Source of the DNA: Alphaproteobacteria bacterium
GTDB lineage: Bacteria; Pseudomonadota; Alphaproteobacteria; Rhodobacterales; Rhodobacteraceae
Direction: 5' to 3'
Length of the DNA: 64,000 nt
Assembly (NCBI GenBank): GCA_030427145.1
Contig: JAUHWT010000005.1
Span: 1-64,000 of the forward strand
Positions 8,379-17,212 of this stretch are shown here, one piece after another. Both the position numbers and the translations under genes were made by a program. The notes beneath the pieces were generated by a model. That model saw nothing but the letters and a program-made list of their open reading frames with translations. It did no database searches and was not told the DNA's origin. The first letter of the stretch is position 1; every line of letters starts with the position of its first letter.

Positions 8379-9149
8379 TCACCAGCGACCGCTCGCGACC
8401 GTCCACAACAGCCCCACGCGGGAGCGAAACTCCGAGACTTCCAGCCCTTCGGTGATCACCGCATCGGGCTTCGCCACGGCCATCGACAGCCGTTTCTCCG
8501 CAAGCCATCCAGGAGCGAGCGCGGCAATGGCCGTGTCTGGAACCACCTCACGTTTGGCCCGCGCCCGCCGGATCGCCTCACGCCCCGACGCCGCCAGATC
8601 ACCAATCGCCACGGAGCTCGGCAGCAGGTTGCGCTGGCGGTTCTCCAGTTCCGGAAGAGCCCGCAAAAACGCCGCCACCCCTGCACCCCAGGCAAAATCG
8701 CGCACCGTCAGCAACGCCTCATCCGACGCCCCCAGATGGCTCGCGGCCAACACCATCAAATGCCCATAACTGCGGTGAACGTAGCGGTCGACATCACTTC
8801 GGTCGTCCAGCGTCTCCACACCCGCATCGACGAGGCGCGCCTGGATCATCTCCTGCACCAGACCTTTGGGAAGGTCCGCATCCCGGATCACCCGCGCCAG
8901 CGGTTCCACCACCTCATGCCGTCGCGGGGTATTCCCGGCGTAAATTTCGTCAACCGCATCCGTCCACCATTGCAACCGGATCTGCGCCAGCATCTCCTCT
9001 GACGCGACCCAGGGTGCGCGTGCGATCTCAAGGTGGAAGGCATAAAGCGCAAGCAGCCCGGCACGTTTTTCCTCCGGCGCGGCCGCGACGGTCCGCCACC
9101 GGTCCGGATCGCCCCGCTCGACCAGAGCCTCACATTCGGTTTCGCTCAT
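8379..9149 (-). CDS. Squalene/phytoene synthase-family protein, probably non-catalytic
   Basis: About 256 residues with the all-helical fold of the squalene/phytoene synthase family: the LLALYAFHLEIARAPW lead, RLQWWTDAVDEIYAG, and ELENRQRNLLPSS near residue 175. In true synthases two Asp-rich motifs (DxxxD) bind the diphosphates through magnesium. The first is only partly present and the second is replaced here by ENRQRN. This pattern resembles the NDUFAF6-type proteins that assist respiratory complex I assembly rather than carotenoid enzymes; that is inference. The ATG overlaps the TGA of cimA (ATGA), so expression is coupled to it. Confidence 0.7.
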   Translation of the reverse strand: MSETECEALVERGDPDRWRTVAAAPEEKRAGLLALYAFHLEIARAPWVASEEMLAQIRLQWWTDAVDEIYAGNTPRRHEVVEPLARVIRDADLPKGLVQEMIQARLVDAGVETLDDRSDVDRYVHRSYGHLMVLAASHLGASDEALLTVRDFAWGAGVAAFLRALPELENRQRNLLPSSVAIGDLAASGREAIRRARAKREVVPDTAIAALAPGWLAEKRLSMAVAKPDAVITEGLEVSEFRSRVGLLWTVASGRW

Positions 9150-10801
9150 TCGGCCGGGATGGATTTTGGCCTGCCCAGAGCCGGCGCCCCGTCGTGGACA
9201 AGTTTCCACACAACGGCATCCTGAAGCGCCTGGAAACTCGCATCAACGATATTGGCCGACACACCCACAGTGGACCAGCGCCGACCACTGCCCTCCTCGC
9301 TGTCGATCAGAACACGGGTCACCGCATCCGTACCGCTTCCGGTGATCCGAACCCGGAAATCCACCAGCTTCATGTCATCGATGTGGCTCTGATATGGCCC
9401 CAGATCCTTCGCCAAAGCACGGTACAGCGCATTGACCGGCCCCTGATCCGCGCCCGAAACCGGGTCATGGCTCTCGGAGACATTCATGGCCCGCTCGTCC
9501 CCGAAACGCGCCGCCACCACGGCCTCGGACACCGTCACCATCTGCCCCAGGGCGTTCTCCCGCCGCTCCACCATCACGCGGTAGCGTTCCACATGGAAAA
9601 ACTGCGGCAAACGGTCCAGCAGGTGCAGCGCCAGCAGCTCAAAACTGGCCGACGCCTCGTCATAGGCATAGCCGTGATCCTCGCGCTCCTTCACCTGAGC
9701 CAGGATTGCGGCAAGGCGCTCATCGCCGGGCGCCACCTCAATGCCCGCCTCCATCAGACGCTTGCGCAGGTTCGACTGCCCGGCCTGGTTCGACATCGGC
9801 ACGATACGCTCATTGCCGACCACCCCTGGCGGCACATGCTCATAGGTACGCGGATCCTTAAGAATGGCCGAGGCGTGCAACCCCGCCTTATGGGCAAATG
9901 CCGATGCTCCGACATAAGGCGCCGCCGGGTTCGGGACGCGGTTCAGAATACCGTCCAGCGTGCGCGACAGCTTGGTCAACTCACCGAGGCGTTCCCGGCT
10001 TACCCCAATCTCATATTTCGAGGCATAGGGCTCCTTTAGAAGCAGCGTCGGAATCAGGCTGACCAGGTTGGCATTGCCACACCGCTCGCCCAGTCCGTTC
10101 AGTGTTCCCTGGATTTGCCGCGCCCCGGCATCCACGGCTGCCAGCGAATTGGCCACGGCATTTTCCGTATCATTGTGGGTGTGAATACCAACATGGTCAC
10201 CGGGGATACCCGCCGCGATGACCGCCGCCGTCACTTCCGCCACCTCATGCGGCAGGGTGCCACCATTGGTGTCACACAAAACCACCCAGCGCGCACCAGC
10301 GTCATATGCCGCCTTCAGGCACTCAAGCGCATAGCCCGGATTGGCGCGGTATCCGTCGAAGAAATGTTCCGCGTCGAACAACGCCTCACGGCCAAGGCTG
10401 ACGAGGTGCGCCACGGAGTCGCGGATGTTGGTGAGGTTTTCCTCCAGCGGAATGCCCAGCGCCGTCTCAACGTGAAACTCATGGCACTTGCCAACGATGC
10501 AAACCGCCGGCGTGCCTGCGTTGACCACACCCGCCAGCACGTCATCATTCGCAGCCGACCGCCCCGACCGCTTGGTCATGCCAAAGGCGGCAAAGGTCGC
10601 CCGCTCCAGCCTTGGCGCTTTTTCAAAAAACGTGCTGTCGGTCGGATTGGCTCCGGGCCAGCCACCCTCGACATAATCAATTCCCAGCGCATCCAATGCA
10701 GTCGCTAGGACGGTTTTGTCCTCAGCCGTAAAATCCACACCCTGCGTCTGCTGACCGTCGCGGAGTGTCGTGTCGTATATGTAAAGGCGTTCGCGGGTCA
10801 C
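9146..10801 (-). CDS. cimA: Citramalate synthase
   Basis: 551 residues. The N-terminal HMGL/DRE-TIM domain starts IYDTTLRDGQQTQGVDF (metal and catalytic residues in TLRDG) and continues with VLCDTNGGTLP and GIHTHNDTENAVANS (metal-binding HxH). The C-terminal regulatory (LeuA dimer) domain covers about 410-540. The length and the GQQTQGVDF wording point to (R)-citramalate synthase, which condenses pyruvate with acetyl-CoA at the start of a threonine-independent isoleucine pathway, rather than 2-isopropylmalate synthase. Feedback control by isoleucine through the C-terminal domain is usual in the family. Confidence 0.88.
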   Translation of the reverse strand: MTRERLYIYDTTLRDGQQTQGVDFTAEDKTVLATALDALGIDYVEGGWPGANPTDSTFFEKAPRLERATFAAFGMTKRSGRSAANDDVLAGVVNAGTPAVCIVGKCHEFHVETALGIPLEENLTNIRDSVAHLVSLGREALFDAEHFFDGYRANPGYALECLKAAYDAGARWVVLCDTNGGTLPHEVAEVTAAVIAAGIPGDHVGIHTHNDTENAVANSLAAVDAGARQIQGTLNGLGERCGNANLVSLIPTLLLKEPYASKYEIGVSRERLGELTKLSRTLDGILNRVPNPAAPYVGASAFAHKAGLHASAILKDPRTYEHVPPGVVGNERIVPMSNQAGQSNLRKRLMEAGIEVAPGDERLAAILAQVKEREDHGYAYDEASASFELLALHLLDRLPQFFHVERYRVMVERRENALGQMVTVSEAVVAARFGDERAMNVSESHDPVSGADQGPVNALYRALAKDLGPYQSHIDDMKLVDFRVRITGSGTDAVTRVLIDSEEGSGRRWSTVGVSANIVDASFQALQDAVVWKLVHDGAPALGRPKSIPAE

Positions 10802-10958
10802 AACGGCAACCTCCGGTCATTCACCCCGACCAGGGTCGCCTGAGCGCGGCGGCTCTTTCGCGTTCCTGACGCGCACTCACACAACCTAAAGGCGATTATA
10901 TCCGCGGATATATTTCCTCGAACCGTTGAAAATCCAGCCGGATTCAATTCCATCCACA

Positions 10959-12329
10959 TCACAGGCCCTCCAGTTTTGAGAGGTCGAATTTGGGACCGAG
11001 GTCCCAAACCGGTCCCTCCGGCGTGTCCTTCACCACCACTCCGGCGGCCGCAAACCCGTCGCGCAGGGCATCGGCGCGCACAAAATCCCGGTCCGACCGT
11101 GCTTGCGTCCGAGCAGCCAATAGCTCCTCAATGCGCGCGGCAACGGCGTCTCCGGCGTCTGGCGCAGCGGCCCACTCCCCGAGCGTGTCATCAAGAATTC
11201 CCAGGAGACCGGAGGACGCCTTGAGATCCGCCGCATTGCCACCTGCCGCGAGGCGGTGCAGTTCGGCCATGGCACCGGGCGTGTTCAGGTCATCACCCAG
11301 AGCATCGAGCACCGCAGGCGCGACATTCCCGGCGGCCACACCATCCGTCATCTTTCGCCATTTGCGCAGGGTTGCCTCGGCCTCCTCAGCCTTCCTCGCG
11401 GTCCAGTCCATCGGCTTCGAGTAATGCGTGCCGAGGAATACGAAACGGATCACCTCGCCGGGGATGCCCTGGTCCAGCAGGTCGCGCACCGTGAAGAAAT
11501 TGCCCAGCGATTTGGACATTTTCCGCCCCTCGACCTGAAGCATCTCGTTGTGGAGCCAGACATTGGCGAAACCGCCCTCCGGATGCGCGCAGCGGGACTG
11601 GGCGCATTCGTTTTCGTGGTGCGGGAATGTCAGGTCGTTGCCACCCCCGTGAATGTCAAAACTCTCCCCGAGCAGGTCGAACGCCATGGCGGAGCATTCG
11701 ATATGCCACCCCGGACGGCCATGGCCCCACGGGCTATCCCAGCCGGGTTGATCATCGGTTGAGGGCTTCCACAGCACAAAATCCATCGGGTCGCGTTTGT
11801 AGGGAGCCACCTCCACCCGCGCACCGGCCTTCATGTCATCGAGCGACCGGCGGGCCAGGGAGCCGTAGTCGCCATCGGACGTGACATCGAACAGCACATG
11901 GCCCTCCGCCTCATAGGCGTGGCCGCGCTCGATCAGGGTTTCAATCATCGCGATCATCTGCGGGATGTATTCCGTCGCCCGTGGCATATGGGTCGGCGTC
12001 AATGCGCCAAGCGCGCCCATGTCGTCGAGATACCACTGGATCGTCTCGTCCGTGATGTCGCGGATCGGCCGCCCGGTCTCGGCCGCACGTGTATTGATCT
12101 TGTCGTCAACGTCGGTGAAATTGCGCACATAGGTGACGTGATCCGCGCCGTAGACATGGCGCAGCAGCCGAAACAGCACATCGAATACCACAACAGGACG
12201 CGCATTGCCCAGGTGGGCGCGGTCATAAACCGTTGGTCCGCAGACATACATGCGCACATCGCTGGGATCGATGGGACTGAACTCGTCCTTGCGGCGGGTT
12301 CTGGTGTTCTGAAACCTGATCTTTGTCAT
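10959..12329 (-). CDS. cysS: Cysteinyl-tRNA synthetase
   Basis: 456 residues with the class I signatures: HLGN (HIGH motif) after CGPTVYDRA near residue 30, and KMSKS near 270 ([14 protein letters not shown]). The zinc-binding residues are Cys in MYVCGP, Cys in HIECSAM, and His/Glu in FPHHENE. It charges tRNA-Cys with cysteine. The 157-bp gap to cimA suggests separate or readthrough expression. The start is the ATG at 12329. Confidence 0.95.
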   Translation of the reverse strand: MTKIRFQNTRTRRKDEFSPIDPSDVRMYVCGPTVYDRAHLGNARPVVVFDVLFRLLRHVYGADHVTYVRNFTDVDDKINTRAAETGRPIRDITDETIQWYLDDMGALGALTPTHMPRATEYIPQMIAMIETLIERGHAYEAEGHVLFDVTSDGDYGSLARRSLDDMKAGARVEVAPYKRDPMDFVLWKPSTDDQPGWDSPWGHGRPGWHIECSAMAFDLLGESFDIHGGGNDLTFPHHENECAQSRCAHPEGGFANVWLHNEMLQVEGRKMSKSLGNFFTVRDLLDQGIPGEVIRFVFLGTHYSKPMDWTARKAEEAEATLRKWRKMTDGVAAGNVAPAVLDALGDDLNTPGAMAELHRLAAGGNAADLKASSGLLGILDDTLGEWAAAPDAGDAVAARIEELLAARTQARSDRDFVRADALRDGFAAAGVVVKDTPEGPVWDLGPKFDLSKLEGL

Positions 12330-12572
12330 GTGTCCTACATCCGGCTTGCGCGCGGCGGGCTATCACATGTGTCCGGGGATGGGAATGCAGAAGCGCGCCG
12401 CGTGACTGGTGTCAGCAGCAAATAATTGAAATCGCGCGGGTGGTCTGCCTTTTCATGGCAAAGCTTATGGGCCAAAGCCGCATGGCAATCAAGTCTCCCG
12501 TGAGGCCTTGCCGCTTGCCAAACCGGCAGCGGTTGGCGAAGGTCGCGTCCAAACAAACCGGGGGACCCAACC

Positions 12573-13400
12573 ATGCGCCACGATCCAGGACCCGCATTCC
12601 GCGCCCTGCACAAACCGGGAAATCCCTTCATTCTCGCGAACGCCTGGGATGTGGGATCGGCGCGGGTGCTTGCCGGTCTGGGGGCGGAGGCCATTGGAAC
12701 CACCTCCGCCGGGTTTGCCTTCACGCGGGGCCTGCCCGATGGCGCCCGCATTTCTCTTGAGGAGGCGCTCATTCACTCCGCCGACCTGGTGGCCGCCACG
12801 AACCTGCCCGTGAGCGGGGACCTGGAGAACGGCTACGCGGACGCGCCGGATGGCGTGGCCCAAACCGTCAGGCTCGCCTGCGAGGCCGGTCTGGCCGGTG
12901 CCTCGATTGAGGACATCCGCCTGCCCGGCGCGGAGGCCTATGACTTCGACCTGGCGGTTGAGCGTATCAAAGCCGCCGCGGCGGAGGCGCGGGCCCTGCC
13001 ACGGGATTTCGTCCTTTTGGCCCGCGCGGATGGTGTAATGACCGGCGCCTATGACCTGGATGAGGCCATCCGGCGCATTCAGGCGTTTGAGGTGGCCGGA
13101 GCCGATGCGGTCTACATACCCGTCCTGCCCGACGCGTCGGCCGTGAAACGGGTTTGCTCCAGCGTTTCGGTGCCGGTCAACGTGCTGGCGGTGGGGGCGG
13201 TTGCGCAGATGGGCCGCGACGCGATTGGGGAGGCCGGGGCCGCCCGTATCAGCCTTGGCTCGGCGCTTGCCCGCGCCACCCACAGCGTATTGGTCTCAGC
13301 GGCGACCGCGATGCTTGAGACAGGTAGTTTTGGGGAAATTTCCGACACAGTGCCGGGGTCACGGATTGATGAACTCCTCAAATGCGGTGCGCGCGGCTGA
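12573..13400 (+). CDS. Isocitrate lyase/PEP mutase superfamily protein
   Basis: 275 residues of the PEP mutase/isocitrate lyase TIM-barrel family. Conserved pieces are FILANAWDVGSARVL, the GDLENGYAD strand (metal-binding acidic residues), the SIEDI strand, and LLARADGV. The family includes 2-methylisocitrate lyases, oxaloacetate hydrolases and PEP phosphonomutases. The catalytic Cys of true isocitrate and methylisocitrate lyases (KKCGH type) is not seen, so a C-C or P-C bond lyase of unknown substrate is the safest call. The GGGGG-type site before the ATG gives a clear start. Confidence 0.8.
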   Translation: MRHDPGPAFRALHKPGNPFILANAWDVGSARVLAGLGAEAIGTTSAGFAFTRGLPDGARISLEEALIHSADLVAATNLPVSGDLENGYADAPDGVAQTVRLACEAGLAGASIEDIRLPGAEAYDFDLAVERIKAAAAEARALPRDFVLLARADGVMTGAYDLDEAIRRIQAFEVAGADAVYIPVLPDASAVKRVCSSVSVPVNVLAVGAVAQMGRDAIGEAGAARISLGSALARATHSVLVSAATAMLETGSFGEISDTVPGSRIDELLKCGARG

Positions 13401-13484
13401 GCGCTTAAAAATCGGGGATTTCTTCTGGTCACTGCCCCCATTTGGGTGCAACAGTTGGCTGACCCAATCATTACCGGAAGCACC

Positions 13485-14660
13485 ATGCCTGTTATCAACA
13501 GTATCGCTGACAATGCCACCGCCATCGCGGAATTGCGGCGGGATCTGCACATGCATCCCGAGATCATGTTCGAAACCCACCGCACCAGTGCGCTGGTGGC
13601 GGAGAAACTGCGGGATTTCGGCTGCGATGAGGTGGTGACCGGTCTGGGCCGGACCGGCGTTGTGGGGGTTATCCGAGGACGGGAAACCGGCTCGGGGCGC
13701 GTGATTGGAATGCGTGCCGATCTGGATGCCCTGCCCATAGTTGAGGAAACGGGCCTTGAACACGCGTCGAAAACGCCCGGTGCGATGCATGCCTGCGGGC
13801 ATGATGGCCATACCTCGATGCTGCTGGCCGCGGCTGAATATCTCTGCGCCACGCGGAATTTCGACGGTACGGCCGTCGTGATTTTTCAACCCGCCGAGGA
13901 AGGTGGCGGCGGTGGCCGGGAAATGGTTGAGGACGGGCTGATGGAAAGGTTCGGCATCCAGGAGGTCTACGGGATGCACAACATGCCCGGCCTTCCGGTC
14001 GGCAGTTTCGCCACCCGCGAGGGTTCCATCATGGCGGCGTCGGACGATTTCACCATCCATGTGCGCGGAAAAGGCGGCCATGGTGCCCTGCCCCATCTCT
14101 GTGTGGACACGACGCTGATCGCCAGCCACATCATCATCGCACTGCAAAGTGTGGTATCGCGCAACACCGACCCGATGCAGTGCGCCGTGGTCTCCGTCAC
14201 CAACATCTCGACCGACAGCACCGCCACAAATGTCATCGCGGAGAACGTGGAAATGAGCGGCACGGCCCGCAGTCACGACCCGGAGGTCAAGAAGATGCTG
14301 GAAAAGCGCATCGTCGAGATAGCAAAGACCACCGCGGCGGCATTCGGGGCTGAGGCCACAGTCGATTACCGGCACGGCTATCCCGCCACGGTCAACACGC
14401 CCGATCAGACCCGCTTTGCGGTGGACGTGGCCTCTGAAATCTCGGGCGCCGCGAATGTGGAGCCGAATTTCCCCGCGGGCATGGGCTCGGAGGATTTCTC
14501 CTTCATGCTGAACGAACGGCCCGGCACCATGATCTTCATTGGCAATGGTGACAGTGCGGCCTGGCACCATCCGAAGTTCGACTTTAATGACGACGCAATT
14601 CCCTACGGCGCGTCGTACTGGTCACGCCTTATCGAAAGATCAATGCCTGCGGGAGGTTAG
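13485..14660 (+). CDS. M20-family amidohydrolase (hippurate/N-acyl-amino-acid hydrolase type)
   Basis: 391 residues of the M20D peptidase family. Motifs are LRRDLHMHPE near the N-terminus, MRADLDALPI, HACGHDGHTSMLL (metal-binding Cys/His), QPAEEGGGG (catalytic Glu) and MHNMPGLPVG. Such enzymes remove N-acyl groups from amino acids (hippurate, indole-acetyl or N-acetyl conjugates). The ATG at 13485 has GGAAG at proper spacing; the reading frame is open further upstream but without such a site. It follows the PEP-mutase-like gene by 84 bp and converges with anbu, the two stops overlapping by 4 bp. Confidence 0.85.
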   Translation: MPVINSIADNATAIAELRRDLHMHPEIMFETHRTSALVAEKLRDFGCDEVVTGLGRTGVVGVIRGRETGSGRVIGMRADLDALPIVEETGLEHASKTPGAMHACGHDGHTSMLLAAAEYLCATRNFDGTAVVIFQPAEEGGGGGREMVEDGLMERFGIQEVYGMHNMPGLPVGSFATREGSIMAASDDFTIHVRGKGGHGALPHLCVDTTLIASHIIIALQSVVSRNTDPMQCAVVSVTNISTDSTATNVIAENVEMSGTARSHDPEVKKMLEKRIVEIAKTTAAAFGAEATVDYRHGYPATVNTPDQTRFAVDVASEISGAANVEPNFPAGMGSEDFSFMLNERPGTMIFIGNGDSAAWHHPKFDFNDDAIPYGASYWSRLIERSMPAGG

Positions 14661-15409
14661 GGCTGGTCGCCGTCCTGGATGCGCCATTCGGGAAGATTGA
14701 CGAACGAGTTCTTCAGCGCCTCGCTCCAGGCGTCAGACATGGCCGAGAAGTTGGGATCACCCGGCTCAATCCGTTCGCAATAGCCAACCAGGTGCCGGTC
14801 GCGCGGGATCACCGCGAGATCGAGCGGCATGCCAACCGAGAGGTTCGAGCGCAGCGTGGAATCCATCGACAGAAGCGCGGCCTTGCGGCCGTCCTCCAGC
14901 GTGGTCTCGGGTGTCACAACCCGGTCCAGGATCGGTTTGCCGTACTTGTGCTCACCGATCTGAAGGAACGGCGTGTCGGCGGTGGCCTCAATAAAGTTGC
15001 CTTCGGGATAGACAAGGAACAGGCGCATCTGACCGCCCCGCCGCTGACCCGCCAGCAGAATCGTGGCCGATGCCGACTGGTTCATGCTGCCCATCAGGCC
15101 GCCGATAGAGACGCTGACCTCGTTGAGTGTTTTGCCAACGATCTCAGCGGCGGCGAGCATGCTCGGCGCCTTCATAACACACTGGTCCGGGGACGCGTCG
15201 GGATCCTCCATGCGGTGGCGCAGTTTAGCCATCACGGTCTGTGTCACCGACAGGCTGCCGGCCGTCAGCATGACGATGGCCCGCTCGCCCGGATCCTCGA
15301 ACACATACATCTTCTTGTAGGTGGAGATGTTGTCTATACCAGCGTTTGTACGCGTGTCGGACAACATAACCACCCCCGCGTTAAGGAGCAGACCAACACA
15401 GTACGTCAT
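14657..15409 (-). CDS. Anbu proteasome-like peptidase (ancestral beta subunit)
   Basis: About 250 residues of the Ntn-hydrolase proteasome beta family. With the ATG at 15409 the protein begins MTYCVGLLLNAGVVMLSDTRT, so Met removal leaves an N-terminal Thr as nucleophile, and the conserved SDTR (Asp17) and KK (Lys33-like) residues follow. It is not HslV: the partners HslU and ClpX are absent, and it ends an operon with a transglutaminase, an alpha-E protein and a circularly permuted ATP-grasp enzyme, the known Anbu neighbourhood. A longer frame to 15517 would bury the nucleophile and is rejected. The substrate and activation mechanism are unknown. Confidence 0.88.
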   Translation of the reverse strand: MTYCVGLLLNAGVVMLSDTRTNAGIDNISTYKKMYVFEDPGERAIVMLTAGSLSVTQTVMAKLRHRMEDPDASPDQCVMKAPSMLAAAEIVGKTLNEVSVSIGGLMGSMNQSASATILLAGQRRGGQMRLFLVYPEGNFIEATADTPFLQIGEHKYGKPILDRVVTPETTLEDGRKAALLSMDSTLRSNLSVGMPLDLAVIPRDRHLVGYCERIEPGDPNFSAMSDAWSEALKNSFVNLPEWRIQDGDQP

Positions 15410-15431
15410 ACGCCAATTTTCCCCGGAACCA

Positions 15432-16247
15432 CTACTGCTGTGCGGACACCATGACCGAAACGTCCATGGCTTCCCCACCTCCTCCACGCGATACACCACG
15501 AATCGGGGCGGCTTCAATAGAATCCCGCCCCGAGCTCAGTCGAATGTAGCGGTCATCGGGGCAGCATTCATTGGCAGGGTCAAAGCCGATCCAGCCCAGC
15601 CCATCGATAAACAGCTCCGCCCAGCCGTGGCTGGCCTCCTCTGGCGCGCCATCGGCCCCGGACAGGAGATACCCTGTCACGTATCGGGCCGGCATGCCGG
15701 CAAGATGCGCCATAACGATCATCGCATGGGCATGGTCCTGACAGACGCCTTCGCCCTTTTCCAGGGCCTCGCTCGCCGTGGATTGCGCATCCGTGGCCCC
15801 CGGCGTGTATTTGATCGAGGCCGTGACGGCGGCGGCAATGGCATGGGCGCGGGCCAGGTGGTCGCTCCCGCTGATATCGGCCACCGCGTCTTCGAGCAGG
15901 TCTACAAACTGGCGGGAGGACTGGGTCAGGGAAGTCGGCTGAAGAAATACCCGTGGCGAGGTGATCTCGCGGTGGTTCTTCAGAATGCCTGAGGTGTCAT
16001 TGGTCTCGACAACACCGATCACGACGATCTCGATCCGCTCAACCGGGCCTTCCACGGTCATTGTGGAGATGTGGTTGCCCGAGCCGTCCACGAAATCCGC
16101 ACCGAATTCAGCACCTTCCGCCGCAATGTCCCATTCGATCACCCTCTGGGAGGCGGAATCGGACGGCGTCAGACGGTGACACTGGGTTACGAACCGCATC
16201 GGAGCGTCAAATTCGTAGACGGTGGAATGTCTCACGTTAAGACGCAT
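15432..16247 (-). CDS. Transglutaminase-like cysteine peptidase (Anbu operon)
   Basis: 271 residues. The N-terminal beta domain (MRLNVRHSTVYEFDAPM...) is typical of bacterial transglutaminase-like proteins. The catalytic core carries Cys in GEGVCQDHAHAMI (about residue 163), His in SHGWAELFI (about 210) and Asp in WIGFDPANEC (about 222). It probably acts as a peptidase or amidase on peptide conjugates. Its ATG overlaps the stop of the alpha-E gene (TAATG), so it is tightly coupled to that gene. Confidence 0.88.
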   Translation of the reverse strand: MRLNVRHSTVYEFDAPMRFVTQCHRLTPSDSASQRVIEWDIAAEGAEFGADFVDGSGNHISTMTVEGPVERIEIVVIGVVETNDTSGILKNHREITSPRVFLQPTSLTQSSRQFVDLLEDAVADISGSDHLARAHAIAAAVTASIKYTPGATDAQSTASEALEKGEGVCQDHAHAMIVMAHLAGMPARYVTGYLLSGADGAPEEASHGWAELFIDGLGWIGFDPANECCPDDRYIRLSSGRDSIEAAPIRGVSRGGGGEAMDVSVMVSAQQ

Positions 16248-17203
16248 TACTGTACCCCAAAGAGATAGCTGTCGGCGACGCTCTGACCGAGGGTCGCGTT
16301 GTCGTTGATAAACCGGGTCAGAAACTCGTGCAGGCCTTCCTCAATGACATGATCAAGCGTCGTGGTGGACAGTTCGGTCAGCATTTTCTGAAGGTTGCGG
16401 CACGCGGGCGATTCCGAGCCGTAGGCAGCGGAGAGTCGGTCCAGATGCAGTCCAACCCGGTTGGCGCTGAACAGGAGCGACCGCGGGCAGGCCCGATTGA
16501 AAATCAGAAAATCGGTGATTTTGCGCGGGCTGTATTCGCTGCCATAGGACCAGTGGAAAGACCGGAAGACCGAAAGCGACCGCAGAAGCGTCGACCACTG
16601 ATAGGTGTCCACACCGCCCCCGACCGTGTCCGTGGTCGGCAGGAGGATATAGTATTTCACGTCCAGAATACGCGCGGTGTTGTCGCCCCGCTCGATATAG
16701 GCGCCGAGATTGTAGAAATCGTAGCCATCATTCTGAAGATGAGTGCCTTCGGTTTCCCCGCGGAAGAGCGCGCTCTGACGTTTGGTCCAGTCGCACAGTT
16801 CCGGCAAAGCCAGTTCCGAGCGTGGGGTCCGTTCGAGTTCCCGCAGTTCCAAATATGCAGAATTGAGCGCATCCCACATACTGGTGGTCAGCGCGGTCCG
16901 GACCGCCCGGCCGTTCTGCCGGGCGTTTTCCAGACAGGATATAATGCTCGACCCGTTGTCGCGGTCGAAAAACATCCAGGATTCCACATCCCGCTGCTTC
17001 ACCTCGCCGCTGCCGTATTTGTCGCGGAAGCCGGCGGATGATCCGGCCGCCACAACGAGGGATTCCCATTCGTTGCGGTTGCCCGCGCCCGTCGAGGGCA
17101 TAAGCGACATCCGGTATCCGACCTCAAGCAGCCGGGCCATCGTTTCCGAGCGTTCCATGTAACGCCCGATCCAAAACAAGTTCTCTGCCGTGCGGCTGAG
17201 CAT
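16247..17203 (-). CDS. Alpha-E domain protein (DUF403)
   Basis: 318 residues, mostly alpha-helical, beginning MLSRTAENLFWIGRYMERSE, the hallmark of the alpha-E/DUF403 family. It has no known enzymatic motif. It is always found beside the circularly permuted ATP-grasp protein and is thought to work with it in making or recognising a peptide tag. It starts 9 bp after the ATP-grasp stop. Confidence 0.88.
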   Translation of the reverse strand: MLSRTAENLFWIGRYMERSETMARLLEVGYRMSLMPSTGAGNRNEWESLVVAAGSSAGFRDKYGSGEVKQRDVESWMFFDRDNGSSIISCLENARQNGRAVRTALTTSMWDALNSAYLELRELERTPRSELALPELCDWTKRQSALFRGETEGTHLQNDGYDFYNLGAYIERGDNTARILDVKYYILLPTTDTVGGGVDTYQWSTLLRSLSVFRSFHWSYGSEYSPRKITDFLIFNRACPRSLLFSANRVGLHLDRLSAAYGSESPACRNLQKMLTELSTTTLDHVIEEGLHEFLTRFINDNATLGQSVADSYLFGVQ

Positions 17204-17212
17204 GTTACCCCC

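Noticed and set aside
8379-9149. Carotenoid (crtB) gene
   Set aside because: The second Asp-rich motif is lost and no other carotenoid genes are nearby.
13359-14570. 403-codon open frame opposite the M20 amidohydrolase gene
   Set aside because: The plus-strand frame has the complete M20 metal and catalytic motifs; the reverse frame shows none.
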